Assembly (NCBI RefSeq): GCF_017876595.1
Contig: NZ_JAGIOG010000001.1
Span: 1,178,001 to 1,242,000, forward strand
Direction: 5' to 3'
Origin: Aeromicrobium fastidiosum
Lineage (GTDB): Bacteria; Actinomycetota; Actinomycetes; Propionibacteriales; Nocardioidaceae
DNA: 64,000 nt
Under the pieces are notes generated by a model. It ran no database searches, was not told the DNA's origin, and saw nothing but the letters and a program-made list of their open reading frames with translations. Within the stretch, counting starts at the first letter, position 1. Each line of letters starts with the position of its first letter. Shown here piece after piece: positions 16,759-26,003 of the stretch. The translations under genes were made by a program, and so were the position numbers.

Positions 16759-18797
16759 CCTTGGACCTCCAAGATGACCCCAGCCTCGCGAAGACGGCTG
16801 GCGAGAATTGCGGTGTACGAACCGAGAATCGGGTTTGCGATATCTGGGACGGACTCGGCCAAGGACGTGAGGTCAGCGAGCTGGCTATTGATCAGATTGA
16901 CCGTGTCGTCGCCCGGAGAGGAGGCCGATCTGAGGTCGATCACATGCGGCCAGTTGATCGACGCCATCAGTGGTTCGAACTTCCGTGAGTAGGCCCAAGC
17001 GATAGCAGGCACGCCCTGTGAAAGAGCGTTGAGGCAGGCATGCATCCTAGCTCCGACCACAATGGTGGCACTTCGAAGGAGCCGCCTTGCCTCATCTAGA
17101 GTCTCAGGCACGACTACCTCGAGGTCCATCGATGATGGCAGCCTTGATCGCAGATCCCGGATCGCATCCACGTCGTCGAACCCGTTTCGACTATGAACCA
17201 CGTGTGCGAGCAGACTGACGTCTCGCCCCTGGTTGACGAGCTCATGTATGAGATGAATGGTCTCGCGTCGATAGACCTCATGGTTGACATGCGCATCCCC
17301 AAACCAGAGAAGGCCGGAGACATTCAGTACAACGTCCCGTTTCTGTCGCCGCGGTGTGGTCGATAGGCCGAAGACGAGGTCGGTTGTGAGTATGTCCACC
17401 TCTCGTCCGAATGTGGACTTGCAGTACGCGGCGCTGCTTTCGTCACGTGTGGCAATGAGGATCGCGTTACGAACGATGGGCTTGGCAAGCGCTCTGCCCC
17501 ACCTCGAGGTAAACGGTCCGATAGTTTGTGGCCCGAGCACTACAGGAATACCAAGCCGCCGAGCGCGCCACTGTGTATACGCCATGAAACTCAGACGCTT
17601 CATCCCGTAGATGTCGGTGAAGCTGTCGCCAGCGCCGGAGTCCAGTATGACGTCGTAGCTGGCGAGCTTCGTCTTGATCGGGCCCCGCCTTGAGATGAGG
17701 TCGCGCACGATCGCCCTAGTGCCAAACGAGGCCTCTGAGTCTCCCGGCCCAAAATCCTGACAATCGACGTGTGCTTCTTGAGGACTGACCGCTTTCTCGA
17801 GCGTTTGAGCGTTCCCCTGTGCCAAGACGCGAACGCCAAGGTTTGCGGCAGAGTTGTCCGCCCAGAGCACGAGCGCTCGAAGTGGCGCGCTTTCCGATGA
17901 GCCGCGAGAGTCACCGAGCTCTAGGCGGGGCGGCTCGGCTCGGGCGGCCCATCGCCGTACCAGAGGACCGAGCTTCAAGTTGGCCGCGCTCTGCCGTTTG
18001 GCAAACTTGAGAATCGCCAAATCGCCAATCGCAATAGCCGTGCCAATGTGTCCGTACCGGCGACGAGCTATACGCACATATCCGTCGGCCTTGGCCTCAG
18101 TAACAAGCGGCCCTGCGGATTTGGCACTAACGCCACCTTCGTGCGTGATTTCAACGTGGGGAAGGTACGTAATTTCGACGCCCATGACGCGTGCGCGATC
18201 GGATAAATCTCTGTCCTCGGCGTACAGGAAGAAGTTGTCGTCAAACGGGCTGCCCAGTCTCCGAGCGAGAGCGGTCTCCATGCCGAGAAACGTTCCCGGC
18301 GCTTTCGCGAACTTCGGGAGCGGCCCTTCTGGAAGGTCGGCCATGGCGCGCCGACATCTCCAGTGGGACCACTTTCGTCCAGGAGTGAACGTCCAATTCT
18401 CGTAGGCCTCGAACGCAAAGGCCCCCTCTGTATCGATGAGCCGAGGGACCAGAATGCCGCATCCAGGCACCAGGCGTTTGAGGATGGCTTCGATCGCCTC
18501 CTCACTCGGGTGGCAATCCGGATTCGCCAGTACGCAGAACGCTGCATGGGAGGAGCGAAGTCCGAGCGCGACACCCCGAGCGAAGCCGACGTTTCCGTGC
18601 CCGACGTGCGTGCGAACATTCGACCAGCCGGCCAGCGGCGAATCGCCATCATTGGACACGAGCTGGACGGTGCCGCGCACCCCTAGGTTTTTCGCTGCAG
18701 CCAGGAATGTCTCGACCAAGTGGGCAATCTCGGAGGGAGGGTTTTGAAAGGTTACGACGACAAGATCGATCGTCGGCTGTGGTTTCAGGTTAGTCAC
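16755..18797 (-). CDS. Fusion: GT2 glycosyltransferase - polysaccharide pyruvyltransferase
   Basis: A 680-residue two-domain protein. Residues about 8-270 are a rhamnosyltransferase-like GT2: VVVTFQNPPSEI, GHGNVGFARGVALGL, a NPDCHP donor-binding motif (92-97) and FFLYAEDRDLSDRA (189-202). Residues about 307-675 are a polysaccharide pyruvyltransferase: LILDSGAGD-like VILDSGAGDSFTDIYG, VVLGPQTIGPF, ATRDESSAAY, and VVGARMHACLNALSQGVPAIAWAYSRKF. It could add a sugar and then ketalise it with pyruvate from PEP. These domains are normally separate proteins. It overlaps both neighbours by 4 bp (GTG start). Confidence 0.88.
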   Translation of the reverse strand: MTNLKPQPTIDLVVVTFQNPPSEIAHLVETFLAAAKNLGVRGTVQLVSNDGDSPLAGWSNVRTHVGHGNVGFARGVALGLRSSHAAFCVLANPDCHPSEEAIEAILKRLVPGCGILVPRLIDTEGAFAFEAYENWTFTPGRKWSHWRCRRAMADLPEGPLPKFAKAPGTFLGMETALARRLGSPFDDNFFLYAEDRDLSDRARVMGVEITYLPHVEITHEGGVSAKSAGPLVTEAKADGYVRIARRRYGHIGTAIAIGDLAILKFAKRQSAANLKLGPLVRRWAARAEPPRLELGDSRGSSESAPLRALVLWADNSAANLGVRVLAQGNAQTLEKAVSPQEAHVDCQDFGPGDSEASFGTRAIVRDLISRRGPIKTKLASYDVILDSGAGDSFTDIYGMKRLSFMAYTQWRARRLGIPVVLGPQTIGPFTSRWGRALAKPIVRNAILIATRDESSAAYCKSTFGREVDILTTDLVFGLSTTPRRQKRDVVLNVSGLLWFGDAHVNHEVYRRETIHLIHELVNQGRDVSLLAHVVHSRNGFDDVDAIRDLRSRLPSSMDLEVVVPETLDEARRLLRSATIVVGARMHACLNALSQGVPAIAWAYSRKFEPLMASINWPHVIDLRSASSPGDDTVNLINSQLADLTSLAESVPDIANPILGSYTAILASRLREAGVILEVQG

Positions 18798-19786
18798 GGC
18801 AGAATCCGCCGGCCGGACGCGCGCCCATTGGATCGCTTATTGATTGAATCGACGGCTGACGAGATTTGCTGCTGCTGCTCGGCAATCCGATGGTGCCGAA
18901 GGTCCAGCATTCGACGTCGCCATGCATCGCCGTTTCGGATGAGTTCATCAATTTGCGCGACTATTTCGCCGGGCACCGGTGCCGAGTAAGCGGCGGCAGA
19001 TCCAAAGTAGTTCTTAAGGACTCGTGTCGGCGACGTGAGGAGTGGAGTGCCGGTTGCGAGGGCCTCGAAGCCAGCCGACTGCATCGTCCCCTCTTGCGTC
19101 GTCAGTGCGCAAATAACATCCGCGCTGAGTTGGGCCGTTGTGTAGTCGGCGTCGGTCAAGTATCCGGTGAACTCGACATTGTCAGGCGCTGCGGCGCTCA
19201 AACCTTCCGGTGCCTTCCCAGTCAGGAGCCAACGCAAATCAGGACGAGCCTCAGCGGCACCCAGTATCTGTTCAACAGGCTCGTCAAACGCATAGGTGAG
19301 TGGCACCAAGACAGTCGCTCGACCGGTCGCCGTGCCCCTATTTGGCGAGTCAAGTGCCCTGATGGCGGCCGGAACAACGATGGTGTCCATGTCTCTTATG
19401 CGGCATAGGTCGGCGACTTCCTCGTTTGGCACTATCGCTAGGCCCCTTCGTCTGATCACGCAGGCGACGGCTGGTACTGCCCATCTCCAGCGGCGGTCCG
19501 TGAAGGTTCCGCTATGCAGATCGCCGACGAGTACCGCATGTCGAGCGTGTACGGCGACGCACAGAAGCGAGAGAACTGGTGGCTGCATGACGACTACGAC
19601 AGTCGGTCGAGTTGACCGCAAAACGCGCCGCGTCTCCAGCCACTGTCGTAAGTAGCGGAGTAGCAGCGGGCCATCCGAATGAATGAAGTGAGCGTCGGCG
19701 CCGAGTGCATGTGCGAGTTCGCGAGACCGCCGATGGGACCGGTACCAGCTGATGTGAATCTGTCGCCCGTCGCCTGACCTAGTCAT
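18794..19786 (-). CDS. Glycosyltransferase (GT-B fold, GT4-like)
   Basis: A GT-B type transferase of about 330 residues. The C-terminal half has VPLTYAFDEPVEQILGAA, FTGYLTDADYTTAQLSADVICALTTQEGTMQSAGFEALATGTPLLTS, that is, the glycine- and Glu-containing donor-site region of GT4 enzymes. The N-terminal part has VVMQPPVL and LVGDLHSG. It adds one sugar of the repeat unit; donor unknown. ATG 19786 (MTRSGDGRQIHISWYRS) overlaps the stop of the preceding GT4 gene. The open frame to 19852 is non-protein-like. Confidence 0.8.
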   Translation of the reverse strand: MTRSGDGRQIHISWYRSHRRSRELAHALGADAHFIHSDGPLLLRYLRQWLETRRVLRSTRPTVVVVMQPPVLSLLCVAVHARHAVLVGDLHSGTFTDRRWRWAVPAVACVIRRRGLAIVPNEEVADLCRIRDMDTIVVPAAIRALDSPNRGTATGRATVLVPLTYAFDEPVEQILGAAEARPDLRWLLTGKAPEGLSAAAPDNVEFTGYLTDADYTTAQLSADVICALTTQEGTMQSAGFEALATGTPLLTSPTRVLKNYFGSAAAYSAPVPGEIVAQIDELIRNGDAWRRRMLDLRHHRIAEQQQQISSAVDSINKRSNGRASGRRILP

Positions 19787-21005
19787 GTATCTCCAGAACG
19801 GTTTGGTAGGCCTCGACGAGCAACGGCACCTGGGCTTCCCAGCACAGCTCACCAGTGAAGCGCCGATGGCCGGCGCGCCCCATCTTTTCAGCTAGACCGG
19901 GGTCGCGAAGCACGATGGAGATCTGGTCTGCAAACGAGCGAGAGTCGTTCGCGTCGGCGTAGAGGGATGCGTCACCCGCCGAGAACCGGCCCTCTCGGAC
20001 ATCGAATTGAACTATTGGTCGGCTAAGCGCCATGTACTCAAGAATCTTGTTCATGGTTGACAAGTCGTTGAGTTCGTTGACTTCATCCGGGTTTACGCAA
20101 ACGTCTGAGTTGGCGAGGATGCTTCTGAGTTCCTCATCGGGGAGTCGTCCATGAAACTCGGTTCGGTCACTCACCCCGAGGCGATCAGCGTTCGATTTTA
20201 GGCGCTCCACATCCGGGCCTGATCCTACGAGCGCAAGGTGAACATCGAGGCCTTGTTCGACGAGGTGGCGGACAGATTCAAGTAGATAGTCGATTCCTTC
20301 CTGGCGCCCCATGACACCGACGTATGCCACAAGGAACCTTCGGTTACGGTGCCAGTCAAGTGTGGGTGGAACGTCTTGGATCCATGACCGCTGTGGTCCC
20401 GACCGCACAATCGTCACTTGATCCGGCCGCTTCTTACCGCGTGAGGTTGCAACCGATTTGTAGGACTGATTAGTCGCAATGACGTGGTCCGCCAAACGGT
20501 AGGTGATCATCTCAAGCGCCATGGCGATGGCCACGAAAAGCCAACTCAGCGGCATTCGTTTGGCTCGCACCAGTTCTGGGCCCAGGTCGTGCTGGTCGAA
20601 GATGAGTGGCGGTCGCTTTGACTTGCGAACATCGGTAACAGCAAGAAAGAGCATGTCTGGCGGATTGCAAATATGAATTGCATCGAACTCAGCGGAGGAC
20701 CGCTCCTTGCGTACGACCTTCCGTATCCTGCGAATGGACTGCCAATACTCGCGAACGTACCCGACCGGCGTGTTGGCCTCAGCGACAGCGCGGTATCGAA
20801 TCACAGTTACCTTGTCGATTACGAACCGCCCCTCTGGGTGCCGATCGTCGGCGGGACAGACGACCGTAACCCCGGCACCCGAGTCTCGAAGCGCCAGCGC
20901 CTCTTGCCACACTCGTCGATCGAACGGGACGGGCAGATTTTGGACGACTAGCAAGAGCCTCCGCCCTCGAAGTACTCCGCTCGGAGGCGCTGAGGGAGAA
21001 GTCAT
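19779..21005 (-). CDS. Glycosyltransferase family 4
   Basis: A 408-residue GT-B enzyme with the classic GT4 layout: LLLVVQNLPVPFDRRVWQEALAL at the start, FDQHDLGPEL, VAYVGVMGRQEGIDYLLESV, LVGSGPDVERLK, and a C-terminal NPDEVNELNDLSTMNKILEYMAL region, the donor-phosphate-binding motif. It is cytoplasmic and acts on lipid-linked intermediates. It overlaps the dehydrogenase stop upstream by 4 bp (ATGA) and the next glycosyltransferase start downstream by 8 bp. Confidence 0.9.
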   Translation of the reverse strand: MTSPSAPPSGVLRGRRLLLVVQNLPVPFDRRVWQEALALRDSGAGVTVVCPADDRHPEGRFVIDKVTVIRYRAVAEANTPVGYVREYWQSIRRIRKVVRKERSSAEFDAIHICNPPDMLFLAVTDVRKSKRPPLIFDQHDLGPELVRAKRMPLSWLFVAIAMALEMITYRLADHVIATNQSYKSVATSRGKKRPDQVTIVRSGPQRSWIQDVPPTLDWHRNRRFLVAYVGVMGRQEGIDYLLESVRHLVEQGLDVHLALVGSGPDVERLKSNADRLGVSDRTEFHGRLPDEELRSILANSDVCVNPDEVNELNDLSTMNKILEYMALSRPIVQFDVREGRFSAGDASLYADANDSRSFADQISIVLRDPGLAEKMGRAGHRRFTGELCWEAQVPLLVEAYQTVLEIHD

Positions 21006-22264
21006 GGGATTGTGTCCAGCGACACAATGGCTTTACCGCTCAGATTGAGCCCATCACCGGCGGCAGTGCAACGGACAACGAGGTCGTACTCGAGGTCTTC
21101 GGCTGTGGACTTGTCCACCAGCAGCGTCGGTATCTCAGGCAGACGGGCGAATGCGTATCCGAAGTTCTGGCCGACGAGCTTTGCTGGGTCGAGTTCGGGG
21201 TCATAGATGCTGAGTTGGTACCCCGCTTCCACAAGTCCCATGGCGAGGTCCAGATGCGGACTTTCACGCAAGTCGTCAGTACCGGCTTTGAAGGACAGCC
21301 CGAGCATGAGCACGGTGGACCCTTTTCTGAGTTCCGCCTTGACGCGACTCAGCTGGAACTCTTTGTGGCTCTTGTTTGACGGCATGAGGGCGCTGATGAG
21401 TGGCACCGAGGTGTCACTCAGAGACGCAATGTGATCCAGAGCTCGTACGTCTTTCGGAAGACACGAACCGCCAAACGGACCGCCCGGGCGAAGGTAGTAG
21501 GCGGAGATGTTCAGCTTGGTGTCGGCCACGAAAACTTCGTGGATGGACTTCGCCGACACTTCGTTTTGAGCGCAGATCCGACCGATCTCGTTTGCGAACG
21601 CGACCTTGGTTGCGTGCCAAGTGTTGTCGACGAACTTTGTCATCTCTGACTCTCGGAAGGGGAGTTCAAAGATCGGGGCTTCAATCCCCTCGTGGAGATC
21701 TACCATGCGCTGCGAACGCTGGTTGTTTAGGGTGCCGATGACCACTTTGGGAGGGTGGTGGAAGTCCCAGATTGCCGTCGACTCGCGCAGGAACTCCGGG
21801 TTGTACACCAGCTCGACACGAGATTCCATGTCCTCGCCGAGAACGGACCTGAAGATGCTGGTAACGAGCCCATCCATCGTTCCAGGTCTGAATGTCGAAC
21901 GAAAGGTGATTGTTAACGGGGACGATCGATCGCCGCGGAGTGCCTGCGCGATCTGACGGGCGGAGTCCGCGACGTACGACATGTTGTGGGAGCCGTCCGC
22001 AGTGCTTGGGGTACCCACACACACCATTGCTATGTCGAACTCGCTTAGGTCTGGCATCGTCGTGGCTGCGGTCAGTTGACCGGATTCGACCGCAGTGGTG
22101 ATGAGTTCTTGAATACCCGGCTCGGAGATAGGGCTGAGGCCTTTCTTGAGGGTCTCAACCTTCTGCTCATTGACGTCAACCCCGCATACAACGTGACCTT
22201 GTGAAGCGAGACAGGCTGCGGCTGTCACGCCCACATAGCCCATGCCTACGACGGCAATCTTCAT
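21002..22264 (-). CDS. Nucleotide-sugar 6-dehydrogenase (GDP-mannose/UDP-sugar type)
   Basis: A 420-residue UDP-glucose/GDP-mannose dehydrogenase family protein. It has an N-terminal NAD-binding GMGYVGVTAAACLASQGH, VYNPEFLRE, and the catalytic-cysteine loop YLRPGGPFGGSCLPKDVRALDH (Cys about 269), with a C-terminal domain having GLSFKAGTDDLRESP. The PGGPFGGSCLPKD form is close to GDP-mannose dehydrogenase (AlgD) and its relatives. It is the second such enzyme in the locus besides the ugd-like one at 24097, implying two uronic acids or a uronate plus an amino-uronate. It has a GGGAAG-like SD and is the first gene of the 22264-15517 coupled run. Confidence 0.9.
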   Translation of the reverse strand: MKIAVVGMGYVGVTAAACLASQGHVVCGVDVNEQKVETLKKGLSPISEPGIQELITTAVESGQLTAATTMPDLSEFDIAMVCVGTPSTADGSHNMSYVADSARQIAQALRGDRSSPLTITFRSTFRPGTMDGLVTSIFRSVLGEDMESRVELVYNPEFLRESTAIWDFHHPPKVVIGTLNNQRSQRMVDLHEGIEAPIFELPFRESEMTKFVDNTWHATKVAFANEIGRICAQNEVSAKSIHEVFVADTKLNISAYYLRPGGPFGGSCLPKDVRALDHIASLSDTSVPLISALMPSNKSHKEFQLSRVKAELRKGSTVLMLGLSFKAGTDDLRESPHLDLAMGLVEAGYQLSIYDPELDPAKLVGQNFGYAFARLPEIPTLLVDKSTAEDLEYDLVVRCTAAGDGLNLSGKAIVSLDTIP

Positions 22265-22347
22265 GATTTGGCTTCCCTTATCTGTTGACTTTGTTGAGTT
22301 GCGACTAGATTGCTCGGTCTTCGGATGTTGGTCAGATGGTGCATGGG

Positions 22348-23907
22348 TTAGTAGGCCCCTTCCGTCTTGGCGACAGCTTGGACAGTGCGCCAGATGATCT
22401 GGAGATCACGCATCATTGACCAGTTCTCGACGTAGTCGAGATCGAGGCGAACGGTCTCTTCCCAAGTGAGGTCCGAGCGTCCACTCACTTGCCATAGCCC
22501 CGTGATGCCCTGCTTCACCAGCAACCGTCGCTGTGCGGGACGTGTGTACTGCTCCACCTCGCGGCGCAGAGGCGGGCGGGGTCCGACGACGCTCATGTCG
22601 CCACGGAGTACGTTGATGAATTGCGGGAACTCGTCGAGGGAGTAGCGGCGGAGGAATCGGCCCACACGGGTGACTCGGGGGTCTTCCCTCATCTTGAAGA
22701 GTGGGCCGGCACCCTCGTTGCTGCTCGACAGGTGGTCGACGTGGCGATCCGCGCCATCCGTCATCGAGCGGAACTTCAGCATGAAGAATGGCTTGCCGCC
22801 GACGCCGATGCGCTCGCTGCGATAGAGGATCGGGCCGCGGCTGTCCAGCTTGACCGCGATCGCGATGGCGAGCAGGAGAGGCAGCATCGACATGAGGAAG
22901 AGCAGCGCGAACGCCTTGTCGAAGGCCGACTTGGCGAACTTCGCAGCACCTGCGTAAGTGGGGCGCTCGAGGTGGATGAAGGGCATGTTGGAGACCCCCC
23001 GCACGTGAATGCGGGGGCCGGCCACGTCGAACACGTTGGGCGAGACCATGAGGTCGATCGAGGCACCTTCGAGCTGCCACGCCAGATCCTTGAGACCGTC
23101 GTGGCCTAGATGTTCGGTGTCGGTGACGATGACGGTGTCGGCTTCGGAGATCGAGAGGGCACCGACGAGCGATCGCTGCGTGCCCATGACAGGGATGAAG
23201 GCAGTGGGGATGTCGAGCCATTCGTTGCGGGTGCCTTTGCGGTCGGGCACCCAGACGCCCGTGACGCGATAGCCGCCGGCGCCGCCGGCGATGAAGCCCT
23301 CTGCGATGCGTTTGGCCGATCGGACGCCGCCCACGACGAGAACTCGGGAGTGCGCGCGTCCGCGGGTGCGCTCGCGCCCCAGCCAGTTGCGCCACATCTT
23401 GCGCGAAACGATCAGGCCGATCAGGCCCATCGGGAAGGCGATGGCGAGGTAGCCGCGAGAAGCGTCCCACTTGAACAGGAGGGAGAAGATCGCGATGGCA
23501 CCGAACGCCATGACGGTCGTCTTGGCCACCCGCGCGTACTCGTCGGCACCGTGGCCGACGATGCGGTGGTCGCGAGTGCCCGAGACGCTCAGCGCCACCC
23601 ACCAGAGGGCGGCGATCACCACGCCCAGCACGAGGTATGACGTGGTGTAATGACCGATGTTGACGGTGTTGGATGCGTCGTCGCCGAAGCGCAGCACCCC
23701 AGCAGTGGCGGTCGCGACAATCAGGACAGCGGCGTCAGTTAGTCGCAGACGGTGGGCGTAGCCGGTCTGCCACGCACCCCGGCGGGGGTTGAGCTCGCTG
23801 GCTGACACAGGCACCTCCGGACCGTCGGGGATCGCCGCAACGGTCAGATAGGTCTCGTTGGGCGTCAGGCTTCGAAGAGTTTTGAGACCGCGTGACAACT
23901 CAGCCAT
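22348..23907 (-). CDS. Polyprenyl-phosphate sugar-1-phosphate transferase (initiating sugar transferase, WbaP/CpsE-like)
   Basis: A protein of about 519 residues: a Ser/Arg N-terminus, four to five membrane helices (about 45-170), a CoA-binding/Rossmann-like middle domain (VLVVGGVRSAKRIAEG), then a helix and the bacterial sugar transferase domain. The latter includes LDSRGPILYRSERIGVGGKPFFMLKFRSM, RRYSLDEFPQFINVLRGDMSVVGPRP and GITGLWQVSGRSDLTWEE. It commits the first sugar phosphate to undecaprenyl phosphate. ATG 23907 follows GAGGGAG; an in-frame GTG at 23943 is an alternative. First gene of the minus-strand cluster, divergent from ugd. Confidence 0.92.
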   Translation of the reverse strand: MAELSRGLKTLRSLTPNETYLTVAAIPDGPEVPVSASELNPRRGAWQTGYAHRLRLTDAAVLIVATATAGVLRFGDDASNTVNIGHYTTSYLVLGVVIAALWWVALSVSGTRDHRIVGHGADEYARVAKTTVMAFGAIAIFSLLFKWDASRGYLAIAFPMGLIGLIVSRKMWRNWLGRERTRGRAHSRVLVVGGVRSAKRIAEGFIAGGAGGYRVTGVWVPDRKGTRNEWLDIPTAFIPVMGTQRSLVGALSISEADTVIVTDTEHLGHDGLKDLAWQLEGASIDLMVSPNVFDVAGPRIHVRGVSNMPFIHLERPTYAGAAKFAKSAFDKAFALLFLMSMLPLLLAIAIAVKLDSRGPILYRSERIGVGGKPFFMLKFRSMTDGADRHVDHLSSSNEGAGPLFKMREDPRVTRVGRFLRRYSLDEFPQFINVLRGDMSVVGPRPPLRREVEQYTRPAQRRLLVKQGITGLWQVSGRSDLTWEETVRLDLDYVENWSMMRDLQIIWRTVQAVAKTEGAY

Positions 23908-24096
23908 ACGCTCCCTCGCATCCTGATTCACCCTGGGTTTCACCCACTCCCAAGGGTCACCTTATGCGCACCGCGGGGTTGGGTAGGGCGAGTTCACGAG
24001 ATGGTTACGCGAGCGACGGGTGACGCGCGTCTCGTTTGAGGTTGCGGATGAGCGTATCCGGCGCTACTGCTCGGGGGCAGGCCATAGGCTTACCGC

Positions 24097-25269
24097 GTGA
24101 GTACCAAGGTTGCAGTTGTCGGGCTCGGCTACGTCGGGCTGTCCATCGCCGTGCTGCTGTCGCAGCACAACGAGGTCATTGGCCTCGAGATCGACGAGGG
24201 CAAGCTGAGTCTGCTCGAGCAGCGAAAGAGCCCCATCCACGACGCTGAGATCGAGCAGTTCCTCGCCCGTGACGACCTGCACCTGGCGTTCACGAACGAC
24301 CCTGCGACGGCTTACGCCGACGCCGAGTACGTCGTCATCGCGACGCCGACTGACTACGACGAACAGACCAACTACTTCAACACCCGCACCGTCGAGAGCG
24401 TCATCGCCGACGTCACCAAGCTCGCCCCTGACGCGACGATGGTCATCAAGTCGACCATCCCCGTCGGGTTCGTGCTCGACGCCCGCCAGCGGCTCGGCAC
24501 AGAGAACGTCCTGTTTTCGCCCGAGTTCCTCCGCGAGGGCAAGGCGCTCTACGACAACCTGCACCCGTCGCGCATCGTGGTCGGCGAGCAGAGCGATCGT
24601 GCGCAGCGGTTCGCCGACCTGCTGATGGAGGGTGCGGCCGAGAAGGGCTGCCCCGTGCTGCTCACGGAGCCGACCGAGGCCGAGGCGATCAAGCTGTTCG
24701 CCAACACCTACCTGGCGATGCGGGTGGCCTACTTCAACGAGCTCGACTCATTCTCGATCAGCCACGGGTTGTCGTCGCGCCAGATCATCGACGGCGTCGG
24801 CCTCGACCCCCGCATCGGCACCCACTACAACAACCCGTCCTTCGGTTACGGCGGCTACTGCCTGCCCAAGGACACCAAGCAGCTGCTGGCCAACTACCAG
24901 GACGTCCCGCAGACGCTGATCAGCGCGATCGTCGACGCCAACAGCACCCGCAAGGACTTCATCGCGACCGACATCCTCAGCCGCAACCCGCGGGTCGTCG
25001 GCATCCACCGGCTCATCATGAAGTCGGGATCCGACAACTTCCGCGCCAGCAGCGTGCAGGGCATCATGAAGCGGCTCAAGGCCAAGGGCATCGAGGTCGT
25101 GCTCTACGAGCCCGAGCTGGATGAGGACGAATTCTTCCATTCCCGGGTCATTCGCGACCTCGACGAGTTCAAGAAGATGTCCGACGTCATCGTCGCGAAC
25201 CGTCGCGTCGACGAGCTCGAGGACGTCCGCGACCGCGTCTACACGCGCGACCTGTTCGGCTCTGACTGA
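24097..25269 (+). CDS. ugd: UDP-glucose 6-dehydrogenase
   Basis: A 390-residue short-form UDP-glucose dehydrogenase. It has [19 protein letters not shown] (NAD-binding), [49 protein letters not shown], and the catalytic [19 protein letters not shown] (Cys about 253). Length and motifs match E. coli-type Ugd and differ from the AlgD-like enzyme at 21002. It oxidises UDP-glucose to UDP-glucuronate for the acidic polymer. GTG start. It is transcribed away from the sugar transferase gene, with about 190 bp of shared upstream DNA. Confidence 0.92.
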   Translation: MSTKVAVVGLGYVGLSIAVLLSQHNEVIGLEIDEGKLSLLEQRKSPIHDAEIEQFLARDDLHLAFTNDPATAYADAEYVVIATPTDYDEQTNYFNTRTVESVIADVTKLAPDATMVIKSTIPVGFVLDARQRLGTENVLFSPEFLREGKALYDNLHPSRIVVGEQSDRAQRFADLLMEGAAEKGCPVLLTEPTEAEAIKLFANTYLAMRVAYFNELDSFSISHGLSSRQIIDGVGLDPRIGTHYNNPSFGYGGYCLPKDTKQLLANYQDVPQTLISAIVDANSTRKDFIATDILSRNPRVVGIHRLIMKSGSDNFRASSVQGIMKRLKAKGIEVVLYEPELDEDEFFHSRVIRDLDEFKKMSDVIVANRRVDELEDVRDRVYTRDLFGSD

Positions 25270-25351
25270 GACCGATGCAGGTCGGGGTCCGAGCAGTCCG
25301 TCAGTCAGTCCGTCCGTACGAGGGACGTCCGCGTCCCGGTCGTGCCTGACG

Positions 25352-25426
25352 TCGCTGTTGGGCATGTCGCTGTTACCAACATTTGCGTTACTAACATCGC
25401 TGTTACTAACAGAGTTGTTGGTAACG
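25352..25426. repeat. Five-unit 15-bp tandem repeat containing TGTTACYAACA palindromes
   Basis: Five consecutive 15-bp units begin at 25352, 25367, 25382, 25397 and 25412. The 11-bp cores at 25356, 25371, 25386, 25401 and 25416 read TGTTGGGCATG, TGTTACCAACA, CGTTACTAACA, TGTTACTAACA and TGTTGGTAACG. The fourth is a perfect TGTTA-C-TAACA palindrome and the fifth is an inverted copy. It lies about 100 bp downstream of ugd and before the small-membrane-protein nest. Confidence 0.8.
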
Positions 25427-25527
25427 ATCTCATCGTTGTGCGGAGCCGCCCCGAGCGTCGGGGCATACCGATCTGTTTGGGTCTGACAACCCACGTCACC
25501 TTCGCGGCGGCACGTCGTTAGCGCTGC

Positions 25528-25716
25528 ATGGACCTCGTGGCGTGTGTGTCAGCGGTGATCGCGGGAGTGAACGCGGTGCTGCTCGCGGGCCTCGTGGTGC
25601 GCTACCGACGCGAGCAGCAGGGTTCGCAGCCATACGGCCAACTCGAGCAGATCGGCCGGCTCTGGGAAGCGCGGGCTGACGGCGTCGGTGCCGACCGACG
25701 GGCGTCAGCCGCTTAG
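25528..25716 (+). CDS. Small single-pass membrane protein (paralogue of 26280-26414)
   Basis: A 62-residue product with one helix (about 5-25: VACVSAVIAGVNAVLLAGLVV) followed by YRREQQG and a polar tail. The segment CV...VN..L.AGL...Y..EQ.G is shared, position for position, with the 44-residue protein at 26280, which supports both as real. No strong ribosome binding site is seen. Function unknown; probably membrane-bound with the tail in the cytoplasm. Confidence 0.5.
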   Translation: MDLVACVSAVIAGVNAVLLAGLVVRYRREQQGSQPYGQLEQIGRLWEARADGVGADRRASAA

Positions 25717-25725
25717 GCCCGACGA

Positions 25726-25821
25726 TCACCGGTGCTTGGGGCGGTGCGGGCACGCGGTGCCGTACTTGATCTTGCACCGCAGCCGGCGCTGCAGGCGCCT
25801 AAGCGAGTGCGCCATCGACAT
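25726..25821 (-). CDS. Very small basic Cys-containing protein
   Basis: A 31-residue frame, MSMAHSLRRLQRRLRCKIKY..., ending CPHRPKHR. It is preceded by GGAGG at 9 nt, a better ribosome binding site than those of its neighbours. Highly basic with two cysteines. It overlaps the 3' end of the small membrane protein gene on the same strand (25799-25972), so coupling is possible. No function recognised. Confidence 0.35.
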   Translation of the reverse strand: MSMAHSLRRLQRRLRCKIKYGTACPHRPKHR

Positions 25822-25972
25822 GTCCGCGAGCCTCCGCACGTGTGTGAGAGGTGGCGTGCTGCGAACGACGGTGGCTGCGCTCGTCGAGCGCGAACAGGAT
25901 CGCGACGGCGGCACCACTGATGCCCCAGACGGCTGCGATGACGGTGAACACCTGACTCATATCCGAGAACAT
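25799..25972 (-). CDS. Small single-pass membrane protein
   Basis: A product of about 57 residues with one clear helix (VFTVIAAVWGISGAAVAILFAL) and a His/Arg-rich tail starting DERSHRR. The start is uncertain among several Met/Val codons between 25960 and 25990; none has a strong SD. Its place among several other tiny membrane proteins is the main support. Function unknown. Confidence 0.4.
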   Translation of the reverse strand: MFSDMSQVFTVIAAVWGISGAAVAILFALDERSHRRSQHATSHTRAEARGHVDGALA

Positions 25973-26003
25973 ACCGCGCGTATGTGTCACTCGGGTGAAG
26001 TTC

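Noticed and set aside
24748..25494. Long minus-strand frame with an Asn/Ser-rich pentapeptide-like N-terminus
   Set aside because: It lies antisense to ugd; the apparent pentapeptide repeat is only the translation of the 15-bp DNA repeat. No ribosome binding site.
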